A stretch of DNA of 64,000 nt from Rhizobium viscosum (GTDB lineage Bacteria; Pseudomonadota; Alphaproteobacteria; Rhizobiales; Rhizobiaceae). A model generated the notes under the pieces. That model was not told where the DNA came from, made no database searches, and saw nothing but the letters and a program-made list of their open reading frames with translations. Where the stretch lies: the NCBI RefSeq assembly GCF_014873945.1, contig NZ_JADBEC010000001.1, forward strand, positions 434,001-498,000. Reading direction: 5' to 3'. Positions 27,693 to 36,104 of the stretch are shown here, one piece after another. The stretch's first letter is position 1, and each line of letters begins with the position of its first letter. Made by a program: the position numbers and the translations under genes.

Positions 27693-28166
27693 GTGGCTGA
27701 CCTCTCTTCCCTGAAGGATCTCGGCACGTCGTCTGAAGTAGCTGCTGCTGCTCCGGCTCACGTCCGCAAGGTCGACTCGCTTGGCCGCTCCTACGCGACC
27801 GGCAAGCGCAAGAACGCCGTTGCCCGCGTATGGGTCAAGCCGGGCTCCGGCAAGATCATCGTCAACGGCAAGGAATTCGCGGAATATTTCGCACGTCCGG
27901 TTCTGCAGATGATCCTGCGCCAGCCGATCGTTGCTGCTGCCCGCGACGGCCAGTTCGACATCGTTGCGACCGTTGCCGGCGGCGGTCTTTCCGGCCAGGC
28001 CGGCGCCGTTCGCCACGGTCTGTCCAAGGCTCTCACCTACTTCGAACCGGGCCTGCGCTCGGTCCTGAAGAAGGGTGGCTTCCTGACCCGCGACAGCCGC
28101 GTCGTCGAACGTAAGAAGTACGGTAAGGCCAAGGCCCGCCGTTCGTTCCAGTTCTCGAAGCGCTAA
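27693..28166 (+). CDS. rpsI: 30S ribosomal protein S9
   Basis: A 157-residue S9 with an alphaproteobacterial N-terminal extension of about 25 residues, then [20 protein letters not shown] and the C-terminal tail [13 protein letters not shown] type sequence that contacts tRNA in the P site. Starts at GTG with AAGGAG inside the rplM stop region. Translationally linked to rplM and followed by a terminator. Confidence 0.97.
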   Translation: MADLSSLKDLGTSSEVAAAAPAHVRKVDSLGRSYATGKRKNAVARVWVKPGSGKIIVNGKEFAEYFARPVLQMILRQPIVAAARDGQFDIVATVAGGGLSGQAGAVRHGLSKALTYFEPGLRSVLKKGGFLTRDSRVVERKKYGKAKARRSFQFSKR

Positions 28167-28191
28167 TCGCTTTCTGGATATGCTTTCATGG

Positions 28192-28218
28192 AAAGGCCGG
28201 GTTTTCGCCCGGCCTTTT
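28192..28218. terminator. Terminator after rpsI
   Basis: AAAGGCCGGG-TTTTCG-CCCGGCCTTTT stem-loop, usable from both sides (rpsI and the convergent VOC gene). Confidence 0.88.
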
Positions 28219-28221
28219 CGT

Positions 28222-28599
28222 TTATTCGGGCTTATTGAAGAAAGCCTCAAGCCGATAGCCGTCGGGATCGATGACGAAGGCGGCATAATAGAACTGGCTG
28301 TAGTCCAGGCGGATGCCCGGCGCGCCATTATCCTCGCCGCCATTGGCAAGTGCTGCAGCATAGAAGGCATTGACGGCCTCTTCGCTCGTGGCGACGAAGC
28401 AGAAATGCAGCCCCGAGCCGCGATCGGCCGGCACCGGGCGCTCGACTTCGCTGACCCAGAAGCCAGGCCGTTCAGCGCCATATCCCATCGTTCCGTCAAA
28501 ATTGGATAGCCGCTCGTAACCGAGTGCCGCCAGCGCCGCATCATAGAATTGGCGCGATCTATCGAGGCTTTTGACCCCGATCGAAATATGATCGAACAT
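28222..28599 (-). CDS. VOC-family (glyoxalase-like) protein
   Basis: A 125-residue protein with two beta-alpha-beta-beta-beta units: MFDHISIGVKSLDRSRQFYDAALAALGY at the start, GSGLHFCFVATSEEAVNAFYAAALANGG and YYAAFVIDPDGYRLEAFF at the end. The His2, His/Gln and Glu positions of metal-binding VOC enzymes are partly present (DHI, LHF, LEAF). Actual reaction unknown; annotated relatives are called glyoxalase or dioxygenase superfamily. Confidence 0.85.
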   Translation of the reverse strand: MFDHISIGVKSLDRSRQFYDAALAALGYERLSNFDGTMGYGAERPGFWVSEVERPVPADRGSGLHFCFVATSEEAVNAFYAAALANGGEDNGAPGIRLDYSQFYYAAFVIDPDGYRLEAFFNKPE

Positions 28600-28764
28600 T
28601 GCCTGTCGCTCCTTCCTGGTTGGGTCGGAACAGCTTCTTGGAAGCGGTTTACGAAGTCAACGCGCCACACGCACCTATTGTCGCCGGTACTGCCGGCTGC
28701 TAAAGCCACATCGGGTTTCAAACCGGACAAGACAGGACCTGACATGGGAGCCACCCCGTCCGCA

Positions 28765-28810
28765 GACAGATAGGCCGCAGCAACCTTTTGAAGTTGTTGC
28801 GGCATCTGTC
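28765..28810. repeat. Long inverted repeat upstream of CmlA-type exporter gene
   Basis: GACAGAT-AG-GCCGCAGCAAC, then an 8-base loop CTTTTGAA, then GTTGTTGCGGC-ATCTGTC: an 18-base stem with a two-base bulge and one G-U type pair. It lies 68 bases before the exporter ATG. It could be an mRNA hairpin controlling expression or a repressor site. Confidence 0.65.
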
Positions 28811-28878
28811 CGATCAATCAGACTGCGATGAGAAGGCAGATCGCCGCCGAATGAACTCATTCGAGCGGATGAATACCT

Positions 28879-30066
28879 ATGCCTTCCCAAAACACGAACT
28901 GGACTTGCTCCCTGCCGGCAGCACTGCTGCTTCTGGCACCCTTCGATATCCTGGCCTCGCTTGCCATGGACATCTATCTCCCAATCGTTCCGACGATGCC
29001 TGAAGCACTCGGCACATCGGCAACAATCGTTCAACTGACGCTGAGCCTCTACATGCTGATCCTCGGGGCCGGACAGATGCTCTTCGGCCCTCTGTCGGAC
29101 CGGATCGGCCGGCGCCCGGTTCTGCTTGGCGGCGCGCTGCTGTTTGCGGCCTCTTCGCTGCTGCTTGCAGCCACTTCGTCGGCCGCATTGTTCGTCATGC
29201 TGCGTCTGCTGCAGGCGGCTGGCGCTTCAGCGGCACTTGTGGCGACCTTTGCAACGGTACGCGATGTTTATGCCGTGAGGCCGGAAGGCGCCGTCATCTA
29301 CAGTCTGCTTGGCGCGATCCTCTCCTTCGTGCCGGCGCTCGGACCGATCGCCGGTGCATTGATTGCCGATCATGCCGGGTGGCGTGCCATCTTCCTGCTG
29401 CTCGGCGGACTGATGCTTACGGCGACCCTCAATGCATTTAGAGGCTGGCACGAAACGAGACCTGCGGCATCCGCCGATGCAACGATCAGCGTGTATGCAA
29501 TCCTGGCGAATGCGCATTTCTGGACCTACACGATGGGGTTCAGCGCGGCGATGGGAGCCTTCTTCGTGTTCTTTTCCACCGCACCTCGTGTGCTGATCGG
29601 TCATGCCGGCTTTTCGGGTCTCGCTTTCAGCCTTTCCTTCGCCACGGCGGCAGCGGTAATGATCATATCCGCGCGCTTCGCCGGCCGCTTCGTCGCGCGA
29701 TGGGGAATGGCCGGCAGCCTTGCCCGCGGCATGGGCCTGCTTCTCGTGGGCGCATTGCTCCTCGGTATCGGCGAAGTGTTTCTTGCTCCCTCGTTCACCA
29801 GCTTTGTCCTGCCAATGTGGGTGATTGCCGTCGGTATCGTGCTGACAACAGCAGTCACAGCAAACGGTGCGCTGGCAGCCTTTGGCCAGACAGCCGGAAC
29901 GGCGGTTGCGCTCTATTTCTGCGTCGAAAGCCTTGTTGTCGGCTGCATCGGCACGCTCTTCGTGCTGCTGCTGGACGGCGATACGGCCTGGCCGCTCGCC
30001 GGCTATTGCGCGGTGATGGCTATCGTCACCCTACTTGCGTTGCGCCGTATCCGCGCTCGCGGCTGA
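28879..30066 (+). CDS. CmlA/FloR-type MFS drug exporter (Bcr/CflA family)
   Basis: A 395-residue twelve-helix MFS protein. Its sequence follows chloramphenicol exporter CmlA closely in layout: LLLAPFDILASLAMDIYLPIV, the DHA1 motif GQMLFGPLSDRIGRRPVLLG, LQAAGASAALVATFATVRDVYA and MGAFFVFFSTAPRVLIG. It probably expels a phenicol-like or other amphipathic compound across the inner membrane with proton exchange; real substrates are unknown and chromosomal rhizobial members need not confer clinical-type resistance. It stands alone behind a 280-base leader with a large stem-loop. Confidence 0.85.
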   Translation: MPSQNTNWTCSLPAALLLLAPFDILASLAMDIYLPIVPTMPEALGTSATIVQLTLSLYMLILGAGQMLFGPLSDRIGRRPVLLGGALLFAASSLLLAATSSAALFVMLRLLQAAGASAALVATFATVRDVYAVRPEGAVIYSLLGAILSFVPALGPIAGALIADHAGWRAIFLLLGGLMLTATLNAFRGWHETRPAASADATISVYAILANAHFWTYTMGFSAAMGAFFVFFSTAPRVLIGHAGFSGLAFSLSFATAAAVMIISARFAGRFVARWGMAGSLARGMGLLLVGALLLGIGEVFLAPSFTSFVLPMWVIAVGIVLTTAVTANGALAAFGQTAGTAVALYFCVESLVVGCIGTLFVLLLDGDTAWPLAGYCAVMAIVTLLALRRIRARG

Positions 30067-30072
30067 GACCGC

Positions 30073-30095
30073 GGCGGCGGAGAAGATCCGCCGCC
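30073..30095 (+). terminator. Hairpin after the exporter gene
   Basis: GGCGGCGGA-GAAGA-TCCGCCGCC, nine perfect base pairs, seven bases after the stop. No T-run follows, so it may be a weak or Rho-assisted terminator. Confidence 0.5.
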
Positions 30096-30170
30096 CTAGC
30101 TTGAAATGTGATTCCTTGAAATCTGGCGGAAGCTCGCCTACCCCTTCCTATAGAGACAAGGAATCCGAGC

Positions 30171-30539
30171 ATGTCCTCCACCCAGCCCTCGCCCTTCGCC
30201 ACCACGCCCGAACCGCCCTATTACGTCGTGACCTTCTCCTCTGTTCGCACCGAGGGCGACAACGGTTACGGAGCCATGGCCGACCGAATGGCGGAACTGG
30301 CGCTTCAGCAGCCGGGCTGTCTCGGGGCCGAAAGCGCGCGGGATGCCGATGGCTTCGGCATCACCAATTCCTACTGGGCCGACGAGGAAAGCCTGAAGGC
30401 CTGGAAACAGGTGGCAAACCACCTCGCCGCCCAGCAGCTCGGCCGTCAGCGCTGGTACAAGCAATATAAGGTTCGCATTGCGCGGGTAGAACGCGCTTAC
30501 GAATTTATCGCAGAGGAAGGAGCCTCCCATGGCGAATAA
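30171..30539 (+). CDS. ABM-domain protein (antibiotic biosynthesis monooxygenase-like)
   Basis: A 122-residue dimeric alpha-beta barrel protein: YYVVTFSSVRTEGDNGYGAM, MAELALQQPGCLGAESARDADGFGI and SYWADEESLKAWKQVANHL are the ABM (PF03992) pattern. ABM proteins include heme-degrading and quinol monooxygenases, but many have unknown roles. It overlaps the agmatinase start by 11 bases, so the two are translated together, hinting at a shared pathway. Confidence 0.82.
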   Translation: MSSTQPSPFATTPEPPYYVVTFSSVRTEGDNGYGAMADRMAELALQQPGCLGAESARDADGFGITNSYWADEESLKAWKQVANHLAAQQLGRQRWYKQYKVRIARVERAYEFIAEEGASHGE

Positions 30540-31482
30540 GACCATCGACCATGCCTTCACGGCACAGAGCCTGACATCGGCTGCCTCCGACCCGACCTTT
30601 GCCGGCGCGCTTTCCTTCATGCGCCGCCGCTTCACCAAGGATCTGACCGGAGCCGATGCCGTCGTCTGGGGCATTCCTTTCGATGCCGCGACCTCCAACC
30701 GGCCGGGCACGCGTTTCGGACCGCAGGCGATCCGCCGGGCATCGGCGATCTTCGACAATGATCCGCAATATCCGTTCCAGCGCCATCTCTTCGCCGAGAT
30801 GGCCGTCATCGACTACGGCGATTGCCTGCTCGACTACGGCAACCATCAGGACACACCCGCAGCCATCGAGCGGCAGGCGAGCGCCATTCTCGACAGCGGC
30901 GCCTTCCTGCTGACCCTCGGCGGCGACCACTATGTCACCTGGCCGCTGTTGAAAGCGCATGTCGATCGCTACGGCCCGCTGGCGCTCGTGCAGTTCGACG
31001 CGCATCAGGACACCTGGCTGGACGACGAGCGCCGCATCGACCACGGCTCCTTCGTGGCCCGTGCGGCCCGCGCCGGCCTTATCGATCCCGACCGCTCGAT
31101 CCAGATCGGCATCCGTACTCATGCGCCAGAGGATTTCGGCATCCATCTTCTCTACGGCCATCAGGTCGAGGAAATGAGTGCGGCGGACATCGCGTCGATG
31201 ATCATTGCGCATACGAAGGGTTCGCCCGCCTATCTGACCTTCGATATCGACTGTCTGGACCCGGCCTTTGCGCCCGGCACCGGCACCCCGGTTGCCGGCG
31301 GTCCTTCCAGTGCGAAGATCCTCTCCGTGCTGCAGCGGCTGAAGCAGCTCGATGTCAGAGGCGCCGACGTCGTCGAAGTCTCTCCGCCCTATGACCATGC
31401 CGACATCACCGCCATTGCGGGGGCGACGGTCGCAATGTATATGCTGGGCCTCCACGCCGAACGGCGCGCGACGGCGGGATGA
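30529..31482 (+). CDS. speB: Agmatinase / ureohydrolase
   Basis: A 317-residue ureohydrolase. The binuclear manganese ligands are visible in TLGGDHYVTWPLL, VQFDAHQDTW and TFDIDCLDPAFAPGTGTPVAGG. It should split agmatine into putrescine and urea; guanidinobutyrase or a related guanidino-acid activity cannot be excluded from sequence alone. Upstream overlap with the ABM gene and argC 80 bases downstream place it in an arginine-related neighbourhood. Confidence 0.88.
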   Translation: MANKTIDHAFTAQSLTSAASDPTFAGALSFMRRRFTKDLTGADAVVWGIPFDAATSNRPGTRFGPQAIRRASAIFDNDPQYPFQRHLFAEMAVIDYGDCLLDYGNHQDTPAAIERQASAILDSGAFLLTLGGDHYVTWPLLKAHVDRYGPLALVQFDAHQDTWLDDERRIDHGSFVARAARAGLIDPDRSIQIGIRTHAPEDFGIHLLYGHQVEEMSAADIASMIIAHTKGSPAYLTFDIDCLDPAFAPGTGTPVAGGPSSAKILSVLQRLKQLDVRGADVVEVSPPYDHADITAIAGATVAMYMLGLHAERRATAG

Positions 31483-31562
31483 CTGCTGTTATCAAATTGA
31501 TTCAACTTCATGGCAAACTGATTCCGGAAACAATCCGAACCCACTGAAAGTGCAGGATAATC

Positions 31563-32486
31563 ATGGCAGCAAAGATCTTCATCGATGGCGAGGCTGGAAC
31601 GACGGGTCTGCAGATCCGCGAGCGTCTGGCGGAGCGCCGCGATCTTGAGCTGCTGTCGATCCCGACCGAGAGCCGCAAGGACAAGGCGGTGCGCGCAGCG
31701 CTGCTCAACGAGGCCGATATTGCCATCCTCTGCCTGCCTGACGATGCCGCCAAGGAAAGCGTCAGCCTGATCGAGAATGACAGCACGAAAGTGATCGACG
31801 CTTCGACTGCGCATCGCGTCGCCGAAGGCTGGGCCTATGGCTTCCCGGAAATGAGCAGGGAGCAGGCGGGCATCATTGCCTCTGCCAAGCGCGTCGCTAA
31901 TCCCGGCTGCTGGCCGCAAGGCCCGATCGCGATGCTGCGCCCGCTGATCGAAGCCGGCCTCGTACCGGCCGATTTCCCGGTCACGGTCAATGGTATTTCC
32001 GGTTATACCGGCGGCGGCCGCACGATGATCGAGGATTACGTCGCCAAGGGCGAGGATGCGCCCGAATACATGCCCTATGGCCTGAGCTTCAAGCACAAGC
32101 ACCTTCCTGAGCTGCAGCGCTACGCCAAGCTTGGGCGCGTGCCCTTCTTCCAGCCGGTCGTCGGCAATTTTGCACAGGGCATGGTCGTGACCGTACCGCT
32201 GCAGCTCTCGCATCTGCCCAAGGTGCCGAAGGGTGCTGACCTGCATGCCGCGATCGCCGACTATTATGCCGGCATCAAGGGTTTCGTGGAAGCCGCCCCC
32301 TTAGAGGCGTCGGAGCGCACGCCGGAGCTCAACCCGGAAATCTATAACAACACCAACCGTATGCGCCTGCACGTCTTTGCCAATGACGATATCGCGCAGG
32401 CGCTGCTCGTCGCCGTCTATGACAATCTCGGCAAGGGTGCTTCCGGTGCCGCCGTGCAGAACATGGATCTGATGCTGGGCGTATAA
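31563..32486 (+). CDS. argC: N-acetyl-gamma-glutamyl-phosphate reductase, type 2
   Basis: A 307-residue short (type 2) ArgC. FIDGEAGTTGLQIRERLAER is the NADP-binding start, ASTAHRVAEGWAYGFPEM the substrate loop, and VANPGCWPQGP carries the catalytic Cys. It makes N-acetylglutamate semialdehyde in arginine synthesis. An AGG-like site precedes the ATG. The type-2 form and its place after the ribosomal L13/S9 pair are usual in Rhizobiaceae. Confidence 0.95.
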   Translation: MAAKIFIDGEAGTTGLQIRERLAERRDLELLSIPTESRKDKAVRAALLNEADIAILCLPDDAAKESVSLIENDSTKVIDASTAHRVAEGWAYGFPEMSREQAGIIASAKRVANPGCWPQGPIAMLRPLIEAGLVPADFPVTVNGISGYTGGGRTMIEDYVAKGEDAPEYMPYGLSFKHKHLPELQRYAKLGRVPFFQPVVGNFAQGMVVTVPLQLSHLPKVPKGADLHAAIADYYAGIKGFVEAAPLEASERTPELNPEIYNNTNRMRLHVFANDDIAQALLVAVYDNLGKGASGAAVQNMDLMLGV

Positions 32487-32613
32487 CGCCTGGCAATTGC
32501 CTGATGTCAGGCACTTGCGGCATGCCTGTCTTTGACAGTCTGCTTCGGTAGTACCCGATACGATTGCCCGCCTGCTATGAAAGCCTTAAACTCTCCCATG
32601 TGAGGGGAGCTAA

Positions 32614-33378
32614 ATGGCGTCGGTTCTTATCGGCATTGCCATCATTGGAGGCACGACCGCAACGGTGCTTGCGGCCTATTACATCATGCATCTGGTTATG
32701 GGCGGTGACCCAGGCGGACGGGACAGGGAACTGGCCAGTTCGGTCATCACCCGCATCGCCAGCTTGCATGCACTCATCCTCGCCCTCGTTTTTGCGCAGG
32801 AAATGATCGAATACCAGGCCCTGCGAACAGAAAGCACGGTGGAAAGCAATGCGGTCGGCGATGTCTTCTATGATGCCGAGCGTTTTGGGCCGGAGGCGCA
32901 GGCACCGATCCAGAAGGCGCTGAAAGACTATGTCCGGATCGTCATCGAGCAGGAATGGGGCGAACTTGGGCGCACCGGCGAACTCTCTTCAGCTGCCTGG
33001 GATCAATGGAACACCGCCTATCTCAGGATTCTCGAACTGGTACCTGCCAATGCCAAGCAGGAGAGCCTGCGCAGCCACATGCTCGCAGAAATACATATGA
33101 TTTCGGAATCCCGCGACCGACGGGAAAACAGCGGCACCGACTCGATCAGCCTGATCTTCTGGTTTGCCGCGGTTTCGGGCGTGATCTTCACCGCCATCGG
33201 CTACTACCCCTACGCGCCCGATGGCCGCAACCTGCTGCTGCTGTCGATCTTCGGCGTCTTTACCGGCATCATCCTTTTCTTCATCTACGCCTTCTCCAAT
33301 CCGTACAGCCCACCCGCGACGCTGTTTCCGACGGCTTTCGAGCGCTTGCAGGAGGAAATCAGCGGGCCTGATCCGTAA
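32614..33378 (+). CDS. DUF4239 (bestrophin-like) membrane protein
   Basis: A 254-residue protein with an N-terminal membrane segment (about 3-28), a second hydrophobic stretch (ITRIASLHALILALVFAQEM), a charged middle, and two C-terminal membrane segments (about 178-225). The pattern and conserved SNAVGDVFYDAERF-type segment are those of DUF4239 proteins. Role unknown; some describe them as bestrophin-like channels. Good ribosome site GAGGGGAG before the ATG. Confidence 0.75.
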   Translation: MASVLIGIAIIGGTTATVLAAYYIMHLVMGGDPGGRDRELASSVITRIASLHALILALVFAQEMIEYQALRTESTVESNAVGDVFYDAERFGPEAQAPIQKALKDYVRIVIEQEWGELGRTGELSSAAWDQWNTAYLRILELVPANAKQESLRSHMLAEIHMISESRDRRENSGTDSISLIFWFAAVSGVIFTAIGYYPYAPDGRNLLLLSIFGVFTGIILFFIYAFSNPYSPPATLFPTAFERLQEEISGPDP

Positions 33379-33541
33379 GTGGAGATCGCTCGAAGACTTC
33401 GCCCAAGCCCGTCGCTGTCACGTGCCAGAACAAAAGACTGTCGCCTTTCACAGCGTTTTGCGGTAAAAGCGGCACGCTGTCAGCAAGGCCGTGCCGCTTG
33501 AAAGGCGCACAGCCCCTGTTTCACGCCGATGGGAGGCACTG

Positions 33542-33646
33542 ATGAAAACGATCCTGAGCAACCAGAAAAACAAGATCAACACTCAGGATATCCGTCTTCA
33601 TGTCCAGTTTGCTTTCACGCGCGAGGAAAAACCCGCGACGTCCTAA
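33542..33646 (+). CDS. Putative 34-residue leader peptide overlapping an ABC exporter start
   Basis: Short frame beginning MKTILSNQKNKINTQDIRLH with GGGAGG six bases ahead of its ATG, a much better ribosome site than the exporter has. It overlaps the first 47 bases of the exporter frame in a different phase. This layout suggests translational coupling or a leader peptide, but a chance frame is possible; a real test is conservation in relatives. Confidence 0.35.
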   Translation: MKTILSNQKNKINTQDIRLHVQFAFTREEKPATS

Positions 33647-35420
33647 CCACAGCCTCTCCACCGCATCGCAAACCCACAACAGGCGCCAGCTGCGCCTGCG
33701 CAAATTCCTGTCCTATTTCCGGCCGCATCTTCCGCTGCTCGCGGCCGATATTGCCTGTGCTGTCGTCGTTGCTGCCGCCGCGGTAGCTTTGCCGCTTTGC
33801 GCCAATATCGTCATGAGCCATCTGATCGCGCTCACTGATACGGCTTCGGCCTATTGGCAGATCCTCGGCATGGGCGGCGTCATGCTGGCCATCGTGGCAG
33901 TCGAGACGGCTGCGATCTTCTTCGTCGATTATCGCGGCCACATGATGGGTGCGCATATCGAGGCGAATATCCGGCAGGAACTGTTCGATCACTGCCAGAA
34001 ACTCTCCTTCGGCTTCTACGACCGGCACCGCACCGGCCAATTGATGAGCCGCATCGTCGGCGATTCGTTCTGGCTGGGAGAACTTTTCCATCACGGGCCG
34101 GAAGACCTGCTGATTGCCATTCTCAAATATAGCGGGGCGATGGCAGTCCTGTTCTTCATCGATCCGCAGCTTGCCTTTCTGATCCTCCTGCTGACGCCTT
34201 TTGCGGTGGCTTATGCGCTGCACTTCAACAGGCGCATGAATCGCGCCCTCGAGGCGAGCAAGCAGGAGATCGCCGCCGTCAACGAGAGGGTCGAGGATGC
34301 GCTTGCCGGCATCCGCGTCGTCCAGTCCTTCGCCAACGAAGACCTGGAGCGGAAACGCTTTGCCGCCCTGAACAGGCGCTTCCTCGAAAGCCGCGCCGAT
34401 GGCTACCGCAGCGAGGCCTGGTTTTCCGCCGGCGCCGAAACCTTCGCTCAGATCATCACGCTTCTGGTCGTCATCCTCGGCGGATTGCGCATCCTTGCGG
34501 CGGAACTCACCATTGCCGATCTTCTGACCTTCCTGCTCTGCGTCGGTGTCCTCGTCGATCCGATCAAGCGGATGGCCAACCTCGCGCGGCTCTGGCAGGA
34601 AGGTTACACGGGCTTCGTGCGGGCGATGGAGATCCTGGAGATCGATCCTGACGTGGTGGATCGTCCCTCGGCCCGCGCGTTGCATATGCCGAAGGGAGAG
34701 ATCAGGCTCTCGAATGTCGATTTCAGCTATGATGACGGGGCGGAGGTGCTCAGTAATTTGTCGCTGACCATCCGGCCAGGCGAATTCGTAGCCCTCGTCG
34801 GCCCCTCGGGTGTCGGGAAGAGCACACTCTGCGCGCTGCTTCCCCGCTTTTATGACGTCACTGGCGGCTCGATCGAAATCGATGGAACCGATATCCGCGA
34901 TGTGACGCTCGCCTCGCTGCGCAGCCACCTCGGCGTGGTGCAGCAGGATGTCTATCTCTTCGCCGGCACCGTGGCGGACAATCTGCGCTACGGTCGGCCG
35001 GATGCGACGGACGAAGAGGTGGAAGCCGCAGCCCGCGCTGCCCATGCGCATGATTTCATCATGGCATTGCCGCAGGGCTATCAGACCGATATCGGCCAGC
35101 GCGGCGTAAAGCTGTCGGGCGGGCAGCGCCAGCGGCTGACGATCGCTCGCGCCTTCCTCAAGAACCCTGCCATCCTGATCTTCGATGAGGCGACGAGTGC
35201 GCTCGACAATGAAAGCGAGCGCGCTGTGCAGCAGGCATTCCTGACGCTTGCCAAGGGGCGCACCACACTCGTGATCGCCCATCGCCTTTCAACGATCCGC
35301 CACGCCGACCGTATTCTGGTGCTCACCGGCGACGGTATCGTCGAAGAAGGCAATCATGATAGGCTGATGGAGAGCGGCGGTATTTATGCCAATCTCTATG
35401 GGCTGCAGGCGAGCATCTGA
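33600..35420 (+). CDS. ABC exporter, fused permease and ATPase (MsbA-like)
   Basis: A 606-residue half-transporter. Residues about 35-320 are a six-helix type I exporter domain; residues about 355-600 are the ATPase with Walker A LVGPSGVGKSTL, Q-loop VVQQDVYLF, signature KLSGGQRQRLTIARA, Walker B AILIFDEATSALD and the switch His in VIAHRLSTI. It probably exports a lipid, glycan or drug. The ATG used lacks a clear ribosome site; the first 30 residues are basic and poorly conserved-looking, so the start may be later or coupled to the small upstream frame. Confidence 0.88.
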   Translation: MSSLLSRARKNPRRPNHSLSTASQTHNRRQLRLRKFLSYFRPHLPLLAADIACAVVVAAAAVALPLCANIVMSHLIALTDTASAYWQILGMGGVMLAIVAVETAAIFFVDYRGHMMGAHIEANIRQELFDHCQKLSFGFYDRHRTGQLMSRIVGDSFWLGELFHHGPEDLLIAILKYSGAMAVLFFIDPQLAFLILLLTPFAVAYALHFNRRMNRALEASKQEIAAVNERVEDALAGIRVVQSFANEDLERKRFAALNRRFLESRADGYRSEAWFSAGAETFAQIITLLVVILGGLRILAAELTIADLLTFLLCVGVLVDPIKRMANLARLWQEGYTGFVRAMEILEIDPDVVDRPSARALHMPKGEIRLSNVDFSYDDGAEVLSNLSLTIRPGEFVALVGPSGVGKSTLCALLPRFYDVTGGSIEIDGTDIRDVTLASLRSHLGVVQQDVYLFAGTVADNLRYGRPDATDEEVEAAARAAHAHDFIMALPQGYQTDIGQRGVKLSGGQRQRLTIARAFLKNPAILIFDEATSALDNESERAVQQAFLTLAKGRTTLVIAHRLSTIRHADRILVLTGDGIVEEGNHDRLMESGGIYANLYGLQASI

Positions 35421-35441
35421 GGTCCCATGACTGCGACATGC

Positions 35442-35475
35442 GGAACAGTTCGGCCGACAGGGCCTGAACTGTTCC
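35442..35475. repeat. Long inverted repeat after the ABC exporter
   Basis: GGAACAGTTCGGCC-GACAG-GGCC-T-GAACTGTTCC: 14 base pairs with one bulged T, 22 bases past the stop. No T-run follows. A terminator or mRNA 3' stabiliser is likely; it adjoins a palindromic repeat element. Confidence 0.6.
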
Positions 35476-35520
35476 CCAGATCGACCAAATGCTATTTCTC
35501 TTCACGCCTACAGCATCGGT

Positions 35521-35614
35521 CCGAAAATCGGAATCGATTTTCGGAAAGCCTGATGCGTAGATTCAAAGAGTTAGAGCGTCCTTTGTGCGTCCGAAGGGAC
35601 GCACGGCGCTCTAA
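35521..35614. repeat. Palindromic intergenic repeat element, rhizobial type
   Basis: Two palindromes in a row: CCGAAAATCG-GAAT-CGATTTTCGG (35521-35544), then a long one with outer arms TTAGAGCG/CGCTCTAA and inner arms GTGCGTCC/GGACGCAC (35571-35614). The sequence has the look of dispersed palindromic elements I recall from Rhizobium and Agrobacterium genomes; copy number cannot be checked here. Its right end merges with the AAGGAGG ribosome site of the next gene. Confidence 0.6.
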
Positions 35615-35625
35615 GGAGGAACACC

Positions 35626-35979
35626 ATGACAGTGCTGCGCATCGTTCCGAACGTAGCCGCCGCTTCCATTGAAGAAGTGCGCAACTTCTATTCCGAGCTG
35701 TTCGATCTCGACATCGTGATGGATCATGGCTGGATCGTCACCCTCGCGTCCGACAGGCGAGCAATCGCCCAGATCGGCATTGCAACGGAGGGCGGATCGG
35801 GAACCGCAGTGCCCGACATTTCGATCGAGGTCGATGATGTGGACGAAGTGCATCAGCGCGCCGTGACAGGCGGACACCAGATCGTCTACGGGCCGGCCGA
35901 CGAGCCCTGGGGCGTGCGGCGCTTCTTTATCCGTGACCCCACCGGCAAGCTGCTGAATATCCTTGCTCACGCAGGCTAA
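35626..35979 (+). CDS. VOC-family (glyoxalase-like) protein
   Basis: A 117-residue VOC-fold protein: RIVPNVAAASIEEVRNFYSELFDLDIVMD, then PDISIEVDDVDEVHQRAVTGGHQIVYGP and WGVRRFFIRDPTGKLLNILAH. The end Leu-Asn replaces the usual metal-binding Glu, so it may not be a metal enzyme; related antibiotic-binding proteins are similar. Very strong AAGGAGG seven bases ahead of the ATG, which also forms the edge of a palindromic repeat. Confidence 0.82.
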   Translation: MTVLRIVPNVAAASIEEVRNFYSELFDLDIVMDHGWIVTLASDRRAIAQIGIATEGGSGTAVPDISIEVDDVDEVHQRAVTGGHQIVYGPADEPWGVRRFFIRDPTGKLLNILAHAG

Positions 35980-36104
35980 TCGGCTCCGTCAGACGCAGGG
36001 AGGATCATTGCAATGACTGCGAAAGCCTCTATTCTGCGACAGCCCGTGCGAGACACGAAATAACTGCTTTCATTGAGAATTTTCGAGGATAGCCGGATCA
36101 CACC

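Noticed and set aside
28788..29003. Open frame overlapping the start of the CmlA-type gene as a leader peptide
   Set aside because: It lacks a good ribosome site, is longer than a leader peptide and shows no drug-arrest-like motif.
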